From NCBI RefSeq assembly GCF_933509905.1, contig NZ_OW150024.1:1352001-1416000 (forward strand): a stretch of 64,000 nt of DNA, given 5' to 3'. The notes beneath the pieces are model-generated. The model did no database searches. It saw only the letters and a program-made list of their open reading frames with translations, and had not been told where the DNA came from. This DNA is from Trichlorobacter ammonificans (lineage in GTDB: Bacteria; Desulfobacterota; Desulfuromonadia; Geobacterales; Pseudopelobacteraceae). Shown here one piece after another: positions 1 to 7,538 of this stretch (positions within the stretch are counted from its first letter, which is position 1; each line of letters starts with the position of its first letter). The translations under genes were made by a program, and so were the position numbers.

Positions 1-212
1 ATAGCGCCGGCCGCTTTTTCTTTTCCCGTGCGGCCAGCTCTTTCTGATACCGTGAACTCCTGCGCTCTGTCAATGCCTGCGTGTTGAACCGTGCTGCACT
101 TTTTGGGCTCAGCGGGCTCTCCGGGATTGCGGTGAGGCGATTCCATGGTACTATCAGCAGCAAGCTGGTTATGAAGCGGCCCGGAGCCGTGGATTTTCAG
201 GAGGTGACCGCC

Positions 213-908
213 ATGCCCGATGTACAACTGATACCCTCCATCGACAATCGGTTGGGTGCATTGATCGAAGTCACCCGCCGGCAGCGTTCCCGTACCATTG
301 ACGAACCGCTCCTGAAGCCGGCCATTACCGTTTCCCGGGAGTTTGGGTGCGAAGCCTATCCGGTGGCTGAACTGCTGCGGCAACAGATGGAAAAGCGGAC
401 CGGTGAGAACTGGGCCCTGATGGATAAGGCGCTTCTGGATGAAGTGGCCAGGAATCATAATCTCTCGGAACAGGTTCTGCAGAACCTGGGCGAGAAAAAC
501 CGCTTTCTCGATGAATTTCTCTCAACCTTCTCCCCGCGTTGGAAAAGCGACAAGGATTATTACCGTTTGTTGACCCGGCAGATCATTGCCCTCGCGGAAC
601 AGGGCAACGTGATCATCATGGGACGGGGGGCTCCGATTGTCACCAGAACCATGAGAAACTGCTTCCACTTCAGAATGTTTGCCTCCATGGCCTTCAAAAA
701 GAAGTCCATCGCCCGGCGGCTGGCCGTTGCTGAGGGGGAGGCGGAGGCGATCATCGAGCGCCGCCAGAAGGAGCGGGACCGATTTATCCGGGAATTTCTC
801 GACCGCGACCCCTATGACCTGTCCGTCTACCATCTTGTGTTCAATAACGACAGAAGTGCGGCAGCGAAAATTGCCGATACCATTGCCGACTACATCCTGA
901 AGCCCTAA
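213..908 (+). CDS. Cytidylate kinase-like family protein
   Basis: A 231-residue P-loop kinase-like protein of the cytidylate kinase-like family (AAA_26 type). After a short N-terminal arm it has ITVSREFGCEAYPVAELL, which matches the family's (I/V)SRExG start where a nucleotide would bind. Further on it has IIMGRGA and a basic RRQKERDRFIREF segment typical of the LID region. The frame is open from base 81, but ATG 213 is preceded by CAGGAGGTGACC at ideal spacing, and the 44 extra residues upstream look non-conserved, so 213 is preferred. A strong intrinsic terminator follows, so it appears monocistronic. True CMP kinases are compact and lie near rpsA; this one does neither, so the substrate is unknown. 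The family assignment is fairly safe, the function is not. Confidence 0.8.
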   Translation: MPDVQLIPSIDNRLGALIEVTRRQRSRTIDEPLLKPAITVSREFGCEAYPVAELLRQQMEKRTGENWALMDKALLDEVARNHNLSEQVLQNLGEKNRFLDEFLSTFSPRWKSDKDYYRLLTRQIIALAEQGNVIIMGRGAPIVTRTMRNCFHFRMFASMAFKKKSIARRLAVAEGEAEAIIERRQKERDRFIREFLDRDPYDLSVYHLVFNNDRSAAAKIADTIADYILKP

Positions 909-935
909 CTCAACAAGGGGAGGGGACTATCCGGA

Positions 936-975
936 AGCGGAAGAGGGGCGCGCGGCATCCCTCTTCCGCTTTTTT
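936..975 (+). terminator. Intrinsic terminator after the cytidylate-kinase-like gene
   Basis: A perfect 12-bp stem (AGCGGAAGAGGG paired with CCCTCTTCCGCT, 936-947 and 959-970) with an 11-base loop runs straight into six Ts. It separates the kinase-like gene from the mtgA-like gene. Confidence 0.9.
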
Positions 976-1010
976 CGGTAATCTGGTACAAAGCGCATCC
1001 GGAGGATGCC

Positions 1011-1952
1011 GTGAAAAAACTACTGTTCGCCCTTTGTGCCGCCATCGGCCTCTACGCTGCCTCTATCGTGATTTCACTTGCCTTGCTTCCGCCGGTGGAC
1101 AGCCTTACGGACAGAAAGCAGAGCATGACCATCATGGTCCGAGACTGGCAGGGGAAGCAGCAGCCGTTTGTCGTTGGTCCGAAGAATCGCTACTGGACAC
1201 CCTCATCCCGGATTCCACCGGAAATGAAGTGGGCCGTGATCCTGGCCGAGGACGGCAATTTCTACAAACACGAGGGGATCGACGTCAAAGCGATCCGTCA
1301 GGCGATCAAGCATGACCTGGAGAAGAAGAGCCTGGCCCGTGGTGCTTCAACCATTACCCAGCAGACCGCCAAGAACCTGTTTCTCTCACGCGAAAAGACC
1401 ATTAGCCGCAAGCTGAAGGAAGTCTATCTTGCCTGGCGGATGGAGCAGGAGTTGACGAAAGGGCGGATTCTCGAGCTGTATCTGAACGTGGTGGAGCTGG
1501 GACCCATGGTGTACGGTATCGGCCACGGAGCCCGCTACTACTTCGGCAAAGCGCCGGAAGCACTGACCCCCCGCGAATGCGCGTTTCTGGCCGCCATGCT
1601 GCCGGGACCGCGCATCGCCTACAACCCCTACCGCAACCTGGGCAAGGTGCTCAGGCGTTCCGACATGATCCTGCGCCAACTACGGGCCAAGGGAGTCATC
1701 TCTCAGGAGGAGCTGCAGGCTGCCCTGGCCACGGAGCCGAATATTGCAGGCATGCAGCGCAAGGTGGATACCAGTCTGCAAGAGGAGGCACTGTTGCAGC
1801 CGGTTTCCTCGGCAGCTTCTCCTCCGCCGGCGTCGCCACCCGTATCATTACCACCCGCAGCCGGCCCCAGCGAGACATCACAGCCGGTATCGCCGCCGGT
1901 AGAAGCGCCGGCCCATCCTGCTCCTCCCGCACCTGAAGCCGAAGACCGGTAA
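1011..1952 (+). CDS. mtgA: Monofunctional biosynthetic peptidoglycan glycosyltransferase (GT51)
   Basis: A 313-residue membrane-anchored GT51 enzyme that polymerises lipid II into glycan strands on the periplasmic face. It has one N-terminal membrane segment (about residues 3-26), then the GT51 motifs: catalytic EDGNFYKHEG near residue 80, RGASTITQQTAKN, RKLKEVYLAWRME, and ELYLNVVELG. No transpeptidase domain follows. The last 55 or so residues are Pro/Ala-rich and low in complexity, longer than in the Escherichia coli MtgA and perhaps a spacer or wall-reaching tail. The GTG start is supported by GGAGG seven bases upstream. The cardiolipin synthase-like gene follows after 5 bases, suggesting an envelope-lipid/wall operon with the TatD gene. 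Confidence 0.9.
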   Translation: MKKLLFALCAAIGLYAASIVISLALLPPVDSLTDRKQSMTIMVRDWQGKQQPFVVGPKNRYWTPSSRIPPEMKWAVILAEDGNFYKHEGIDVKAIRQAIKHDLEKKSLARGASTITQQTAKNLFLSREKTISRKLKEVYLAWRMEQELTKGRILELYLNVVELGPMVYGIGHGARYYFGKAPEALTPRECAFLAAMLPGPRIAYNPYRNLGKVLRRSDMILRQLRAKGVISQEELQAALATEPNIAGMQRKVDTSLQEEALLQPVSSAASPPPASPPVSLPPAAGPSETSQPVSPPVEAPAHPAPPAPEAEDR

Positions 1953-1957
1953 GAGAT

Positions 1958-3154
1958 ATGGCACCGGAACGGAACCGCGCGGTACGGAGTTCACGGGCCC
2001 ACCGGCTGCTGCGTCGATGGGGAAGGGTGGCCCTTTCCCGTACCGTTCCGGTTGAGCAGGTACGGCTCCATGCGACGGGCGCCGACTTTTTTGCGGCGTA
2101 CTTTGCGGCGCTTGCGTCTGCCCGGACATACATCTGCCTTGAGTACTACATCATCCGGGCGGACCGTACCGGGAATCGGCTTGCCGAAGAACTGACGGCC
2201 GCCCGTCGGCGGGGGGTGCAGGTCTTCCTGATTTACGACTACATCGGCTGTCTCGATACGCCCGAGTCATTCTTCAGGGGGCTTCGCCATCATGGCGTCC
2301 ACTGTCTTCCCTTCAACCGGCCTTCGTTCCGGCGCGGTATCCGCTGGTTCGACCGGCGGGATCACCGGAAACTGACCATTATTGACGATAGCCTCGCCTT
2401 TCTGGGGGGGCTGAACGTAGCAGATGAATATGCCGGCATCGCGCAGGAGCACCGTCGCTTCCGCGACGTCGGCTTCAGTCTGAGCGGCCCGGCTGTTGTC
2501 CACCTGACCGACCTGTTTCAGGATATCTGGAGGCTGGAAACAGGGCAGCCACCCCGCCTGCCTCATCCCGTTCACCATGCGCCACCTCAGCTCTGTCTGA
2601 GTGAAGAGCGCCGGATATCGCTGGTGAGTGGCGGCCCCCACCAGCTTCGCTCCACGATCCGTACCGTCTTTCGCGGTGCAATGGCGCTGGCAGCGTCTGA
2701 ACTGTTGATCGCGAATCCCTACTTCGTTCCCGGCCCGCTCATCCTCCGCTCGCTGCTGCGGGCCGCTCGGCGGGGCGTCACGATCCGCCTGCTTTTGCCG
2801 GCCCGCAGCGATGTGCCGATTGTCCGGCTGATCAGCCGCAGTACGTATCGTCACCTGCTCGATGCCGGTATTGAAATTTACGAACTGGAGCAGGAACTGC
2901 TCCACGCCAAATTGATGCTGATCGACGGGGCGCTCACGGTCATTGGTTCCGCCAATCTCGATCAGCGCAGCTTCCATCGAAATTTTGAAATTAACGCCAT
3001 TGTCCACTGCCGTTCCTTCGGCAGCCAGATCAGGGAGCTTTTTGCCGGCGACCTGTACCGCTCCCGCAGAATTACCGCCGAGACTCACGGACAGCGCGGT
3101 ATGCTGGTGCGGCTGCTGGAGCGGCTGCTGCGCCCCTTCAGTTGGTTCCTCTAG
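1958..3154 (+). CDS. clsB: Phospholipase D-family cardiolipin synthase (ClsB-like)
   Basis: A 398-residue phosphatidyltransferase of the PLD superfamily, predicted to condense phosphatidyl donors into cardiolipin at the inner membrane. It carries two HxKxxxxD catalytic motifs: HRKLTIID with FLGGLNVADEY near residues 136-155, and HAKLMLID with IGSANLDQRSF near residues 315-340. There are no N-terminal transmembrane helices, which fits ClsB-type rather than ClsA-type enzymes. The N-terminus is very basic. No good Shine-Dalgarno site precedes ATG 1958; the 5-base gap suggests translational coupling to the mtgA-like gene. The substrate (phosphatidylglycerol or phosphatidylethanolamine as co-donor) cannot be read from sequence. 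Confidence 0.88.
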   Translation: MAPERNRAVRSSRAHRLLRRWGRVALSRTVPVEQVRLHATGADFFAAYFAALASARTYICLEYYIIRADRTGNRLAEELTAARRRGVQVFLIYDYIGCLDTPESFFRGLRHHGVHCLPFNRPSFRRGIRWFDRRDHRKLTIIDDSLAFLGGLNVADEYAGIAQEHRRFRDVGFSLSGPAVVHLTDLFQDIWRLETGQPPRLPHPVHHAPPQLCLSEERRISLVSGGPHQLRSTIRTVFRGAMALAASELLIANPYFVPGPLILRSLLRAARRGVTIRLLLPARSDVPIVRLISRSTYRHLLDAGIEIYELEQELLHAKLMLIDGALTVIGSANLDQRSFHRNFEINAIVHCRSFGSQIRELFAGDLYRSRRITAETHGQRGMLVRLLERLLRPFSWFL

Positions 3155-3163
3155 GGGGCGGGT

Positions 3164-3925
3164 ATGTTGATCGACACCCATTGTCACCTGGATCTTCCGT
3201 GGCTCGGCAACCATCCGGAAACCTATTTGGCGGCGGCCGGAGCCGCCGGTGTAGAGCGCTGGGTCGTGCCGGGTCTCCATCCCGACGGCTGGCAGGGGAT
3301 TGCCGATCTCTGTCGCCGGTACGACGGCACCTTTCCGGCATTTGGCATTCATCCCCGCCATGCGGGAGAGGTGTCGGAGGAGGCGCTTGTTTGTTTGCGG
3401 CAGTGGGCGGGGAAGGGCGTTGCCGTTGGCGAGATTGGGCTTGATCGGCGCTGTGCTCATCCGGAGCGCCAGCAGGAACTGTTTCGACGTCAGATCAGGA
3501 TAGCCTGCGAGCTGGAGCTGCCGCTGCTGATTCACTGCAACGGCATGGTGGGTATGACCCTTGCGGTACTGCGTGAAGAGCGGGCAGAGCGTGTCGGCGG
3601 CATTCTGCATGGCTACTGCGGGTCGCTTGAGTCAGCGCGGGAGTTTGTCCAGATGGGATTTGTCCTTTCGCCGGGAGGTAATCTGCTGCGACAGAATACG
3701 GACAGGCCCCGTCGGCTGCTTCAGTCCCTGGGGCTTTCACGGCTGGTGCTGGAAAGCGATGCGCCGGGACCGGCAGCCGATTCGCCGCGCAACCGTCCGG
3801 AGTTTCTCACGGAGCTTGTTGATTGCATCGCGACAATGACCGGCTATTCTCCCGGGGAGATTATTCGCGAGACCGGACGTGCCGCTTTGGGGATACTTCC
3901 CTGTTTGGGCCGGGAGCACCGCTGA
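3164..3925 (+). CDS. tatD: TatD-family metal-dependent hydrolase (putative DNase)
   Basis: A 253-residue TIM-barrel amidohydrolase-like protein of the TatD family. It shows the expected metal ligands in order: DTHCHLD at the N-terminus, GEIGLD near residue 90, LIHCNG near 124, a second His in the GGILHGYCGS segment, and LESDAP near 200. Family members act as 3'-5' exonucleases on DNA or RNA and are mostly cytoplasmic. The gene lies 9 bases after the cardiolipin synthase-like gene, with a G-rich ribosome site before ATG 3164. It is slightly divergent around the third motif, where the family usually has a longer HxR segment, so the exact substrate is open. Confidence 0.87.
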   Translation: MLIDTHCHLDLPWLGNHPETYLAAAGAAGVERWVVPGLHPDGWQGIADLCRRYDGTFPAFGIHPRHAGEVSEEALVCLRQWAGKGVAVGEIGLDRRCAHPERQQELFRRQIRIACELELPLLIHCNGMVGMTLAVLREERAERVGGILHGYCGSLESAREFVQMGFVLSPGGNLLRQNTDRPRRLLQSLGLSRLVLESDAPGPAADSPRNRPEFLTELVDCIATMTGYSPGEIIRETGRAALGILPCLGREHR

Positions 3926-3941
3926 AACGTCGAAATGCTCC

Positions 3942-3971
3942 TTGTTCCCACAGAGAAGGCTGTGGTACGAT
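3942..3971 (+). promoter_or_regulatory. Putative sigma70 promoter with palindromic spacer
   Basis: TTGTTC (3942-3947) and TACGAT (3966-3971) are separated by 18 bases made up exactly of CCACAG, a 6-base centre and CTGTGG. The perfect inverted repeat fills the -35/-10 spacer and could be an operator for the CXXCH lipoprotein gene. The -35 match is modest. Confidence 0.4.
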
Positions 3972-3991
3972 ATGCCACTCGGGAGGTGCGC

Positions 3992-4327
3992 ATGAGGCTG
4001 CTCATACTGTTCATGGTTTCAGGGGTTGCGATATTGTCCGGATGTGCGATGTTTACAGCCTGGAAAAGTATCCCTCCGCCGGGTGGCTGCGACCAGTGCC
4101 ATTCAAGGGAACTGTCGGCCAACTGGCGTGTCACCTACCAGGCGGCTCAGGTGGCCGACGAGCGAGGTAACCTTCCCTTCCAGACACCGCAGTACAACAT
4201 GCCGGTCAGGAGTTCCCAACCTGCTTCGTCCCTTGACTTGCGCAAGTCTGAAGAGCAGCGCTGCTTTGAATGTCATGTCGCGCCGACCCCTGCACACCGT
4301 GAGCGCAAGGGGCGCTTTCATCACTGA
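3992..4327 (+). CDS. Small lipoprotein with two CXXCH heme-binding motifs
   Basis: A 111-residue exported protein. The N-terminus MRLLILFMVSGVAILSGC is a lipoprotein signal with lipobox LSGC. Two CXXCH motifs, CDQCH near residue 32 and CFECH near residue 94, predict covalent attachment of two c-type hemes, or form a redox/metal site if heme is not loaded. The spacing is too wide for a single-domain class I cytochrome and resembles small multiheme periplasmic cytochromes. ATG 3992 is chosen because GGGAGGTGCGC sits just upstream and the signal peptide starts there; the frame is open from 3935. I do not recognise a named family. Membrane-anchored c-type cytochromes are common in metal-reducing Desulfuromonadota, but a role here is inference. 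Confidence 0.75.
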   Translation: MRLLILFMVSGVAILSGCAMFTAWKSIPPPGGCDQCHSRELSANWRVTYQAAQVADERGNLPFQTPQYNMPVRSSQPASSLDLRKSEEQRCFECHVAPTPAHRERKGRFHH

Positions 4328-4336
4328 AAAAAATAA

Positions 4337-4364
4337 TTGACTTTGTTGGTATACAGCGTATAGT
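4337..4364 (+). promoter_or_regulatory. Sigma70-like promoter for the Ala-rich lipoprotein
   Basis: TTGACT (4337-4342), a 16-base spacer and TATAGT (4359-4364) lie 66 bases before ATG 4431. This is one of the best promoter matches in the window and fits a strongly expressed small envelope lipoprotein. Confidence 0.6.
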
Positions 4365-4384
4365 TCTCTTTTGTTAAAAGAACG

Positions 4385-4400
4385 CCCTGTTGAAACAGGG
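4385..4400 (+). other. 5' leader hairpin before the Ala-rich lipoprotein
   Basis: CCCTGTT and AACAGGG are perfectly complementary around a 2-base centre, in the predicted untranslated leader. With so small a loop it is either an mRNA-stabilising hairpin or a dyad operator just downstream of the transcription start. Confidence 0.4.
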
Positions 4401-4430
4401 ATATATTACCACCGTGAAGAGGTGAACACC

Positions 4431-4652
4431 ATGAAGAAGCTGCTCTCCCTGTCCCTGGTCCTGGCCCTGGCCCTCGGCGTTGCCGCTGGCTGCAAGAAGG
4501 CAGAAGAAGCCAAGCCGGCTGCTCCGGCTCCTGCTGCTGCTCCGGCCGTTCAGCAGCCGATGTCAGCTGCTAAGCCTGCTGATGCTGCTGCTCCGGCTGC
4601 CGCTCCTGCTGCTGCTCCGGCTGACGCTGCTAAGCCCGCCGAGAAGAAGTAA
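4431..4652 (+). CDS. Small Ala/Pro-rich lipoprotein
   Basis: A 73-residue protein with a classical lipoprotein signal (MKKLLSLSLVLALALG, cleavage before Cys at VAAGC). The mature part is almost entirely Ala, Pro and Lys in imperfect repeats of APAAAPA and KPADAA type. It has no fold-like core, so it is probably an extended, flexible, outer-membrane-anchored spacer. The start is set by GAAGAGGTG eight bases upstream. Codon use is heavily biased (GCT/CTG), a strong promoter lies upstream and an efficient terminator follows. All this points to a free-standing, abundantly expressed gene. No specific function can be assigned; similar Ala-rich lipoproteins recur in Geobacter relatives. Confidence 0.75.
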   Translation: MKKLLSLSLVLALALGVAAGCKKAEEAKPAAPAPAAAPAVQQPMSAAKPADAAAPAAAPAAAPADAAKPAEKK

Positions 4653-4673
4653 GCGTGCCGTTACGGCAGTGAG

Positions 4674-4709
4674 GCCTGTCGGGGAAACCCGGCAGGCTTT
4701 TTTTATTTT
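4674..4709 (+). terminator. Intrinsic terminator after the Ala-rich lipoprotein
   Basis: GCCTGTCGGG and CCCGGCAGGC pair (one G-T wobble) across a 4-base loop, followed by seven Ts and a T-rich tail. Confidence 0.92.
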
Positions 4710-4745
4710 ACAGGGCAGTTGTCGGTTGAGTGCGGGGGGGCAGTA

Positions 4746-5081
4746 ATGCATGAATTGTCCCTGACCGAGGGGATTGTTGATATTTGCCTCCGGCATGCCG
4801 AAGGGAAGCGGATTATTTCGGTAACCCTTGAAATCGGGTGTCTGAGCAGTGCGGTACCTGAGGCGATCGAGTTCTGTTTTTCCGCATGCAGTGCCGATAC
4901 GACTCTGCATGGGGCCCGGCTGGTGATCGACCGCGTCGAAGGCAGGGGATGCTGTCTTGCCTGCGGCGAGGAGCAGCCGGTTGTCCGGCACTTTGATCCC
5001 TGTCGGAGGTGTGGCGGATACGGTGTGCGTATCGTTGCCGGCGAGGAGCTGCGGGTGCGTGAGATCGAGGTGGCGGACTGA
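4746..5081 (+). CDS. hypA: Hydrogenase/urease nickel incorporation protein HypA
   Basis: A 111-residue nickel metallochaperone that delivers nickel with HypB to [NiFe]-hydrogenase precursors in the cytoplasm. The family start MHELSLTEGIV is intact, giving the His2 nickel ligand (MHE), and fixes ATG 4746 inside a frame open from 4719. The zinc site near residues 70-90 has CLACG and CRRCG, the usual paired CXXC. Length matches the family. No other hyp or hydrogenase gene lies in the window, so it is an orphan here. A G-run just upstream serves as ribosome site. Assignment is secure; the target hydrogenase lies elsewhere. Confidence 0.92.
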   Translation: MHELSLTEGIVDICLRHAEGKRIISVTLEIGCLSSAVPEAIEFCFSACSADTTLHGARLVIDRVEGRGCCLACGEEQPVVRHFDPCRRCGGYGVRIVAGEELRVREIEVAD

Positions 5082-5160
5082 AACAGATTCGTTTTCAGTC
5101 TCCCCTGATGCGCAGGCCGTGCCATCGGCGCCAGTCTCTCCCGATTGCGGGAGAAATGCT

Positions 5161-5190
5161 TTGACAAGGTTGCAGTCGGTTCAGTAGTAT
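5161..5190 (+). promoter_or_regulatory. Sigma70-like promoter for the polyprenyl synthase gene
   Basis: A perfect TTGACA (5161-5166), an 18-base spacer and TAGTAT (5185-5190) lie 30 bases upstream of ATG 5221, in the 139-base gap after hypA. Confidence 0.6.
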
Positions 5191-5220
5191 TCATAAAATT
5201 TATTTCAGACGGGACGATAC

Positions 5221-6192
5221 ATGCAGGCAGCACTGGAGCTGATAGGAGACGATCTCAGGCAGGTCGAGGAACAGTTCAGAAAGGATCTGGAGTCCGACGT
5301 TCCGCTCATCCGCAAGGTTGGCGAATATGTTCTCGCCAGCGGTGGTAAGCGCATTCGTCCCGCCATGCTGCTTCTGGCGGCCAGATTATGTAACTACTCA
5401 GGTTTTCAGGCAATTCCCCTGGCCAGCGTGGTCGAATTCATTCATACTGCAACCCTGCTGCATGACGATGTGGTCGACAGTGCCACGTTGCGGCGCGGTA
5501 CTGCCTCTGCCAATGCCCTGTGGGGTAATGAGGCCTCGGTGCTGATCGGCGACTTCCTGTTTTCAAAATCGTTTTCTCTGATGGTTGCGGCTGGCAGTCT
5601 CGACGTACTGCGGGTCATGTCCCGCGCTACCACCATCATTGCAGAAGGGGAGGTCCTGCAGCTCCTCGGTACCGGAGATGTTGACCTGACCGAAGAACGC
5701 TATATCGAAGTGGTGCGAGCCAAGACAGCTGTCCTGCTTTCCGCGGCCTGCCAGTGTGGCGCCATTCTGGGCTGCGCCTCTGAGCAGCAAGAGCAGGCCC
5801 TGGCCGATTTCGGCATGGAGCTGGGGATCGCCTTTCAGCTGATGGACGATATTCTGGACTATACCGCCACCCAGGAACAGTTCGGGAAGAGTATTGGCCA
5901 CGATCTGGAGGAAGGCAAGATCACGTTGCCGCTGATTCACACGCTGCGTGGCTGCACGTCGGAAGAACGGGAATTCGTTGCCGCCATCGTTCAGCAGGAT
6001 GACGAACTCTCCTTTGATGATTTCAGCCGCGTTTCTGCTCTGGTGCAGCAGTACGGCGGTATTGACTATACCATTGCCAAGGCGCGTCAGGCGGTTGACT
6101 CCTGCGCGTTCCATCTGGCGGCCTTTCCGGACAGTGCCTGCAAGCAGGCGCTGCTGGAGCTTGCAGAGTACGTTGTTACCCGCAACCGCTAG
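5221..6192 (+). CDS. ispB: Trans-polyprenyl diphosphate synthase (octaprenyl-type)
   Basis: A 323-residue all-alpha prenyltransferase that extends farnesyl diphosphate with isopentenyl diphosphate to make the quinone side chain. The first Asp-rich motif is in LLHDDVVDSATLRRG (about residues 79-93) and the second in LMDDILDY (about 208-215). GGKRIRPAM near residue 40 is the substrate-binding GKR motif. Two small residues sit before the first motif rather than bulky aromatics, as expected for long-chain (C35-C50) synthases. Length agrees with IspB/HepT-like proteins. Since menaquinone is the usual quinone in this group, the product is probably its side chain. It has its own promoter. Confidence 0.9.
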   Translation: MQAALELIGDDLRQVEEQFRKDLESDVPLIRKVGEYVLASGGKRIRPAMLLLAARLCNYSGFQAIPLASVVEFIHTATLLHDDVVDSATLRRGTASANALWGNEASVLIGDFLFSKSFSLMVAAGSLDVLRVMSRATTIIAEGEVLQLLGTGDVDLTEERYIEVVRAKTAVLLSAACQCGAILGCASEQQEQALADFGMELGIAFQLMDDILDYTATQEQFGKSIGHDLEEGKITLPLIHTLRGCTSEEREFVAAIVQQDDELSFDDFSRVSALVQQYGGIDYTIAKARQAVDSCAFHLAAFPDSACKQALLELAEYVVTRNR

Positions 6193-6267
6193 TCCTCGTC
6201 CTCGTTGGTCCGCGCCGCTGTTCCGGCTGATTCCGGCCGCTTGTTCACCTAGTTTCGGAGGAGTAGT

Positions 6268-6783
6268 ATGAAAAGGTTGGTGTTGCTGATCTGTTGCCTG
6301 ATGATGATCGTTTCGGGATGCTCAAAAGAGAAGAGCTCTGTCTCTTCGGCCGGTGTCAGGGAGAAGTCTCCGGCTCCCGAAGTCAATGTCATTTCCATGG
6401 ACAATCAGCAACTGACCCTGGCCTCGCTCAAGGGGAAGGTGGTGCTTCTGAACTTCTGGGCAACCTGGTGCCCCCCCTGTCGCGAAGAAATTCCGTCAAT
6501 GATGAAACTCAACAGTTTCATGGCGGGAAAGCCGTTCCAGATGGTCTGCATTTCCGTAGACGAGGGGGGTAAGAAGGCGGTTGAGGAGTTCTTCAGGAAC
6601 TCCGGTTTCATGCTTCCCACCTATTTTGATCCCAGCGGTCAGGTAGCAAGAAATTTCGGTGTTACCGGCGTTCCCGAAACCTTTGTGATCGACAGGCAGG
6701 GAGTTGTTGCCAAGCGGGTCATCGGCGGCCTGGACTGGAGCAGTCCCGAGGTGATCGCCTTTCTCGAAGGGCTGATGAAGTAG
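6268..6783 (+). CDS. TlpA/ResA-type thioredoxin-like lipoprotein
   Basis: A 171-residue periplasmic thiol-disulfide protein tethered by a lipid anchor: signal MKRLVLLICCLMMIVSGC with lipobox. The thioredoxin fold carries the active site WATWCPPCREE near residue 70 and the cis-Pro segment GVPETFVID near 135. Proteins of this kind reduce apocytochrome c cysteines before heme ligation. The gene lies 25 bases upstream of ccdA, whose product hands cytoplasmic electrons to such proteins; the pair forms a cytochrome c maturation reductant pathway. GGAGGAG precedes the start. ResA versus TlpA cannot be decided from sequence. Confidence 0.9.
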   Translation: MKRLVLLICCLMMIVSGCSKEKSSVSSAGVREKSPAPEVNVISMDNQQLTLASLKGKVVLLNFWATWCPPCREEIPSMMKLNSFMAGKPFQMVCISVDEGGKKAVEEFFRNSGFMLPTYFDPSGQVARNFGVTGVPETFVIDRQGVVAKRVIGGLDWSSPEVIAFLEGLMK

Positions 6784-6808
6784 GAGACAGGAGCCGGACG
6801 CGGCTGTT

Positions 6809-7537
6809 ATGGAAACTCAGCAAATCTCATATCTTGGCGCGTTTGTGGCCGGAGTCCTCTCCTTTCTCTCTCCCTGCGTGCTGCCCCTGATTCCATCCTA
6901 CATCACCTATATCACCGGGCTTTCCTTCAGTGATCTCGATGCCGAGCAGCCGGCGGCCCGGGTGCGTCGTACCACCTTCTTCCACGCTTTCACCTTTGTT
7001 GCCGGTTTTTCGCTGGTATTTGTCCTGCTGGGGGCCTCGGCCACCTTTGCCGGTTCCTTTCTCAAACAGCATATGGATGCCGTCCGCAAGGTTGGCGGTA
7101 TCCTTGTCATTCTGTTCGGTATCCATATCACCGGCCTTCTGCCGATACGCTGGCTGCTGGGCGAAAAACGGATAAATCTGCGTCATAAGCCTGCCGGCTA
7201 CCTGGGTAGTCTGCTGGTCGGCATCGCCTTCGCAGCCGGCTGGACCCCTTGCATCGGCCCCATCCTCGCTTCAATCCTGATGATTGCTGCCACCGAGGAA
7301 AAGGTAGCCCATGGGGTGACCCTGCTCATGCTCTACTCCATTGGGCTGGGACTACCCTTTCTGGCCTCGTCGTTGGCCGTGCATCGCTTCGTGGTGCTAT
7401 TCAACCGTTTCAAAAAACATATCAGGCTGTTCGAGATCGTGACCGGTTTGTTTCTGGTGCTCGTCGGCATCCTGATCTTTACCAACTGGCTTTCCCTGCT
7501 GGCGGGATATGCCAACCTGCTGTTTTTGAAGGGCTGA
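6809..7537 (+). CDS. ccdA: Cytochrome c biogenesis protein CcdA (DsbD membrane domain)
   Basis: A 242-residue polytopic membrane protein with six hydrophobic segments. The two conserved redox cysteines lie in LSPCVLPLIPSYITY (about residue 23) and GWTPCIGPILAS (about residue 145), symmetrical in the two half-repeats as in the LysE/CcdA fold. It moves reducing equivalents from thioredoxin in the cytoplasm to periplasmic thioredoxin-like proteins, here most likely the lipoprotein encoded just upstream. The VOC gene follows after a single base, so the three genes are probably one transcript. Confidence 0.93.
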   Translation: METQQISYLGAFVAGVLSFLSPCVLPLIPSYITYITGLSFSDLDAEQPAARVRRTTFFHAFTFVAGFSLVFVLLGASATFAGSFLKQHMDAVRKVGGILVILFGIHITGLLPIRWLLGEKRINLRHKPAGYLGSLLVGIAFAAGWTPCIGPILASILMIAATEEKVAHGVTLLMLYSIGLGLPFLASSLAVHRFVVLFNRFKKHIRLFEIVTGLFLVLVGILIFTNWLSLLAGYANLLFLKG

Positions 7538-7538
7538 T

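Noticed and set aside
1-73. Possible 5' end of a minus-strand gene running off the left edge (Lys/Arg-rich frame, TTG start near 73)
   Set aside because: Only about 24 codons are visible, the start codon is weak and there is no clear ribosome site; not enough to call.
2267-3610. 447-codon minus-strand frame over the cardiolipin synthase-like and tatD genes
   Set aside because: Antisense composition artefact; both plus-strand genes have full catalytic motifs.
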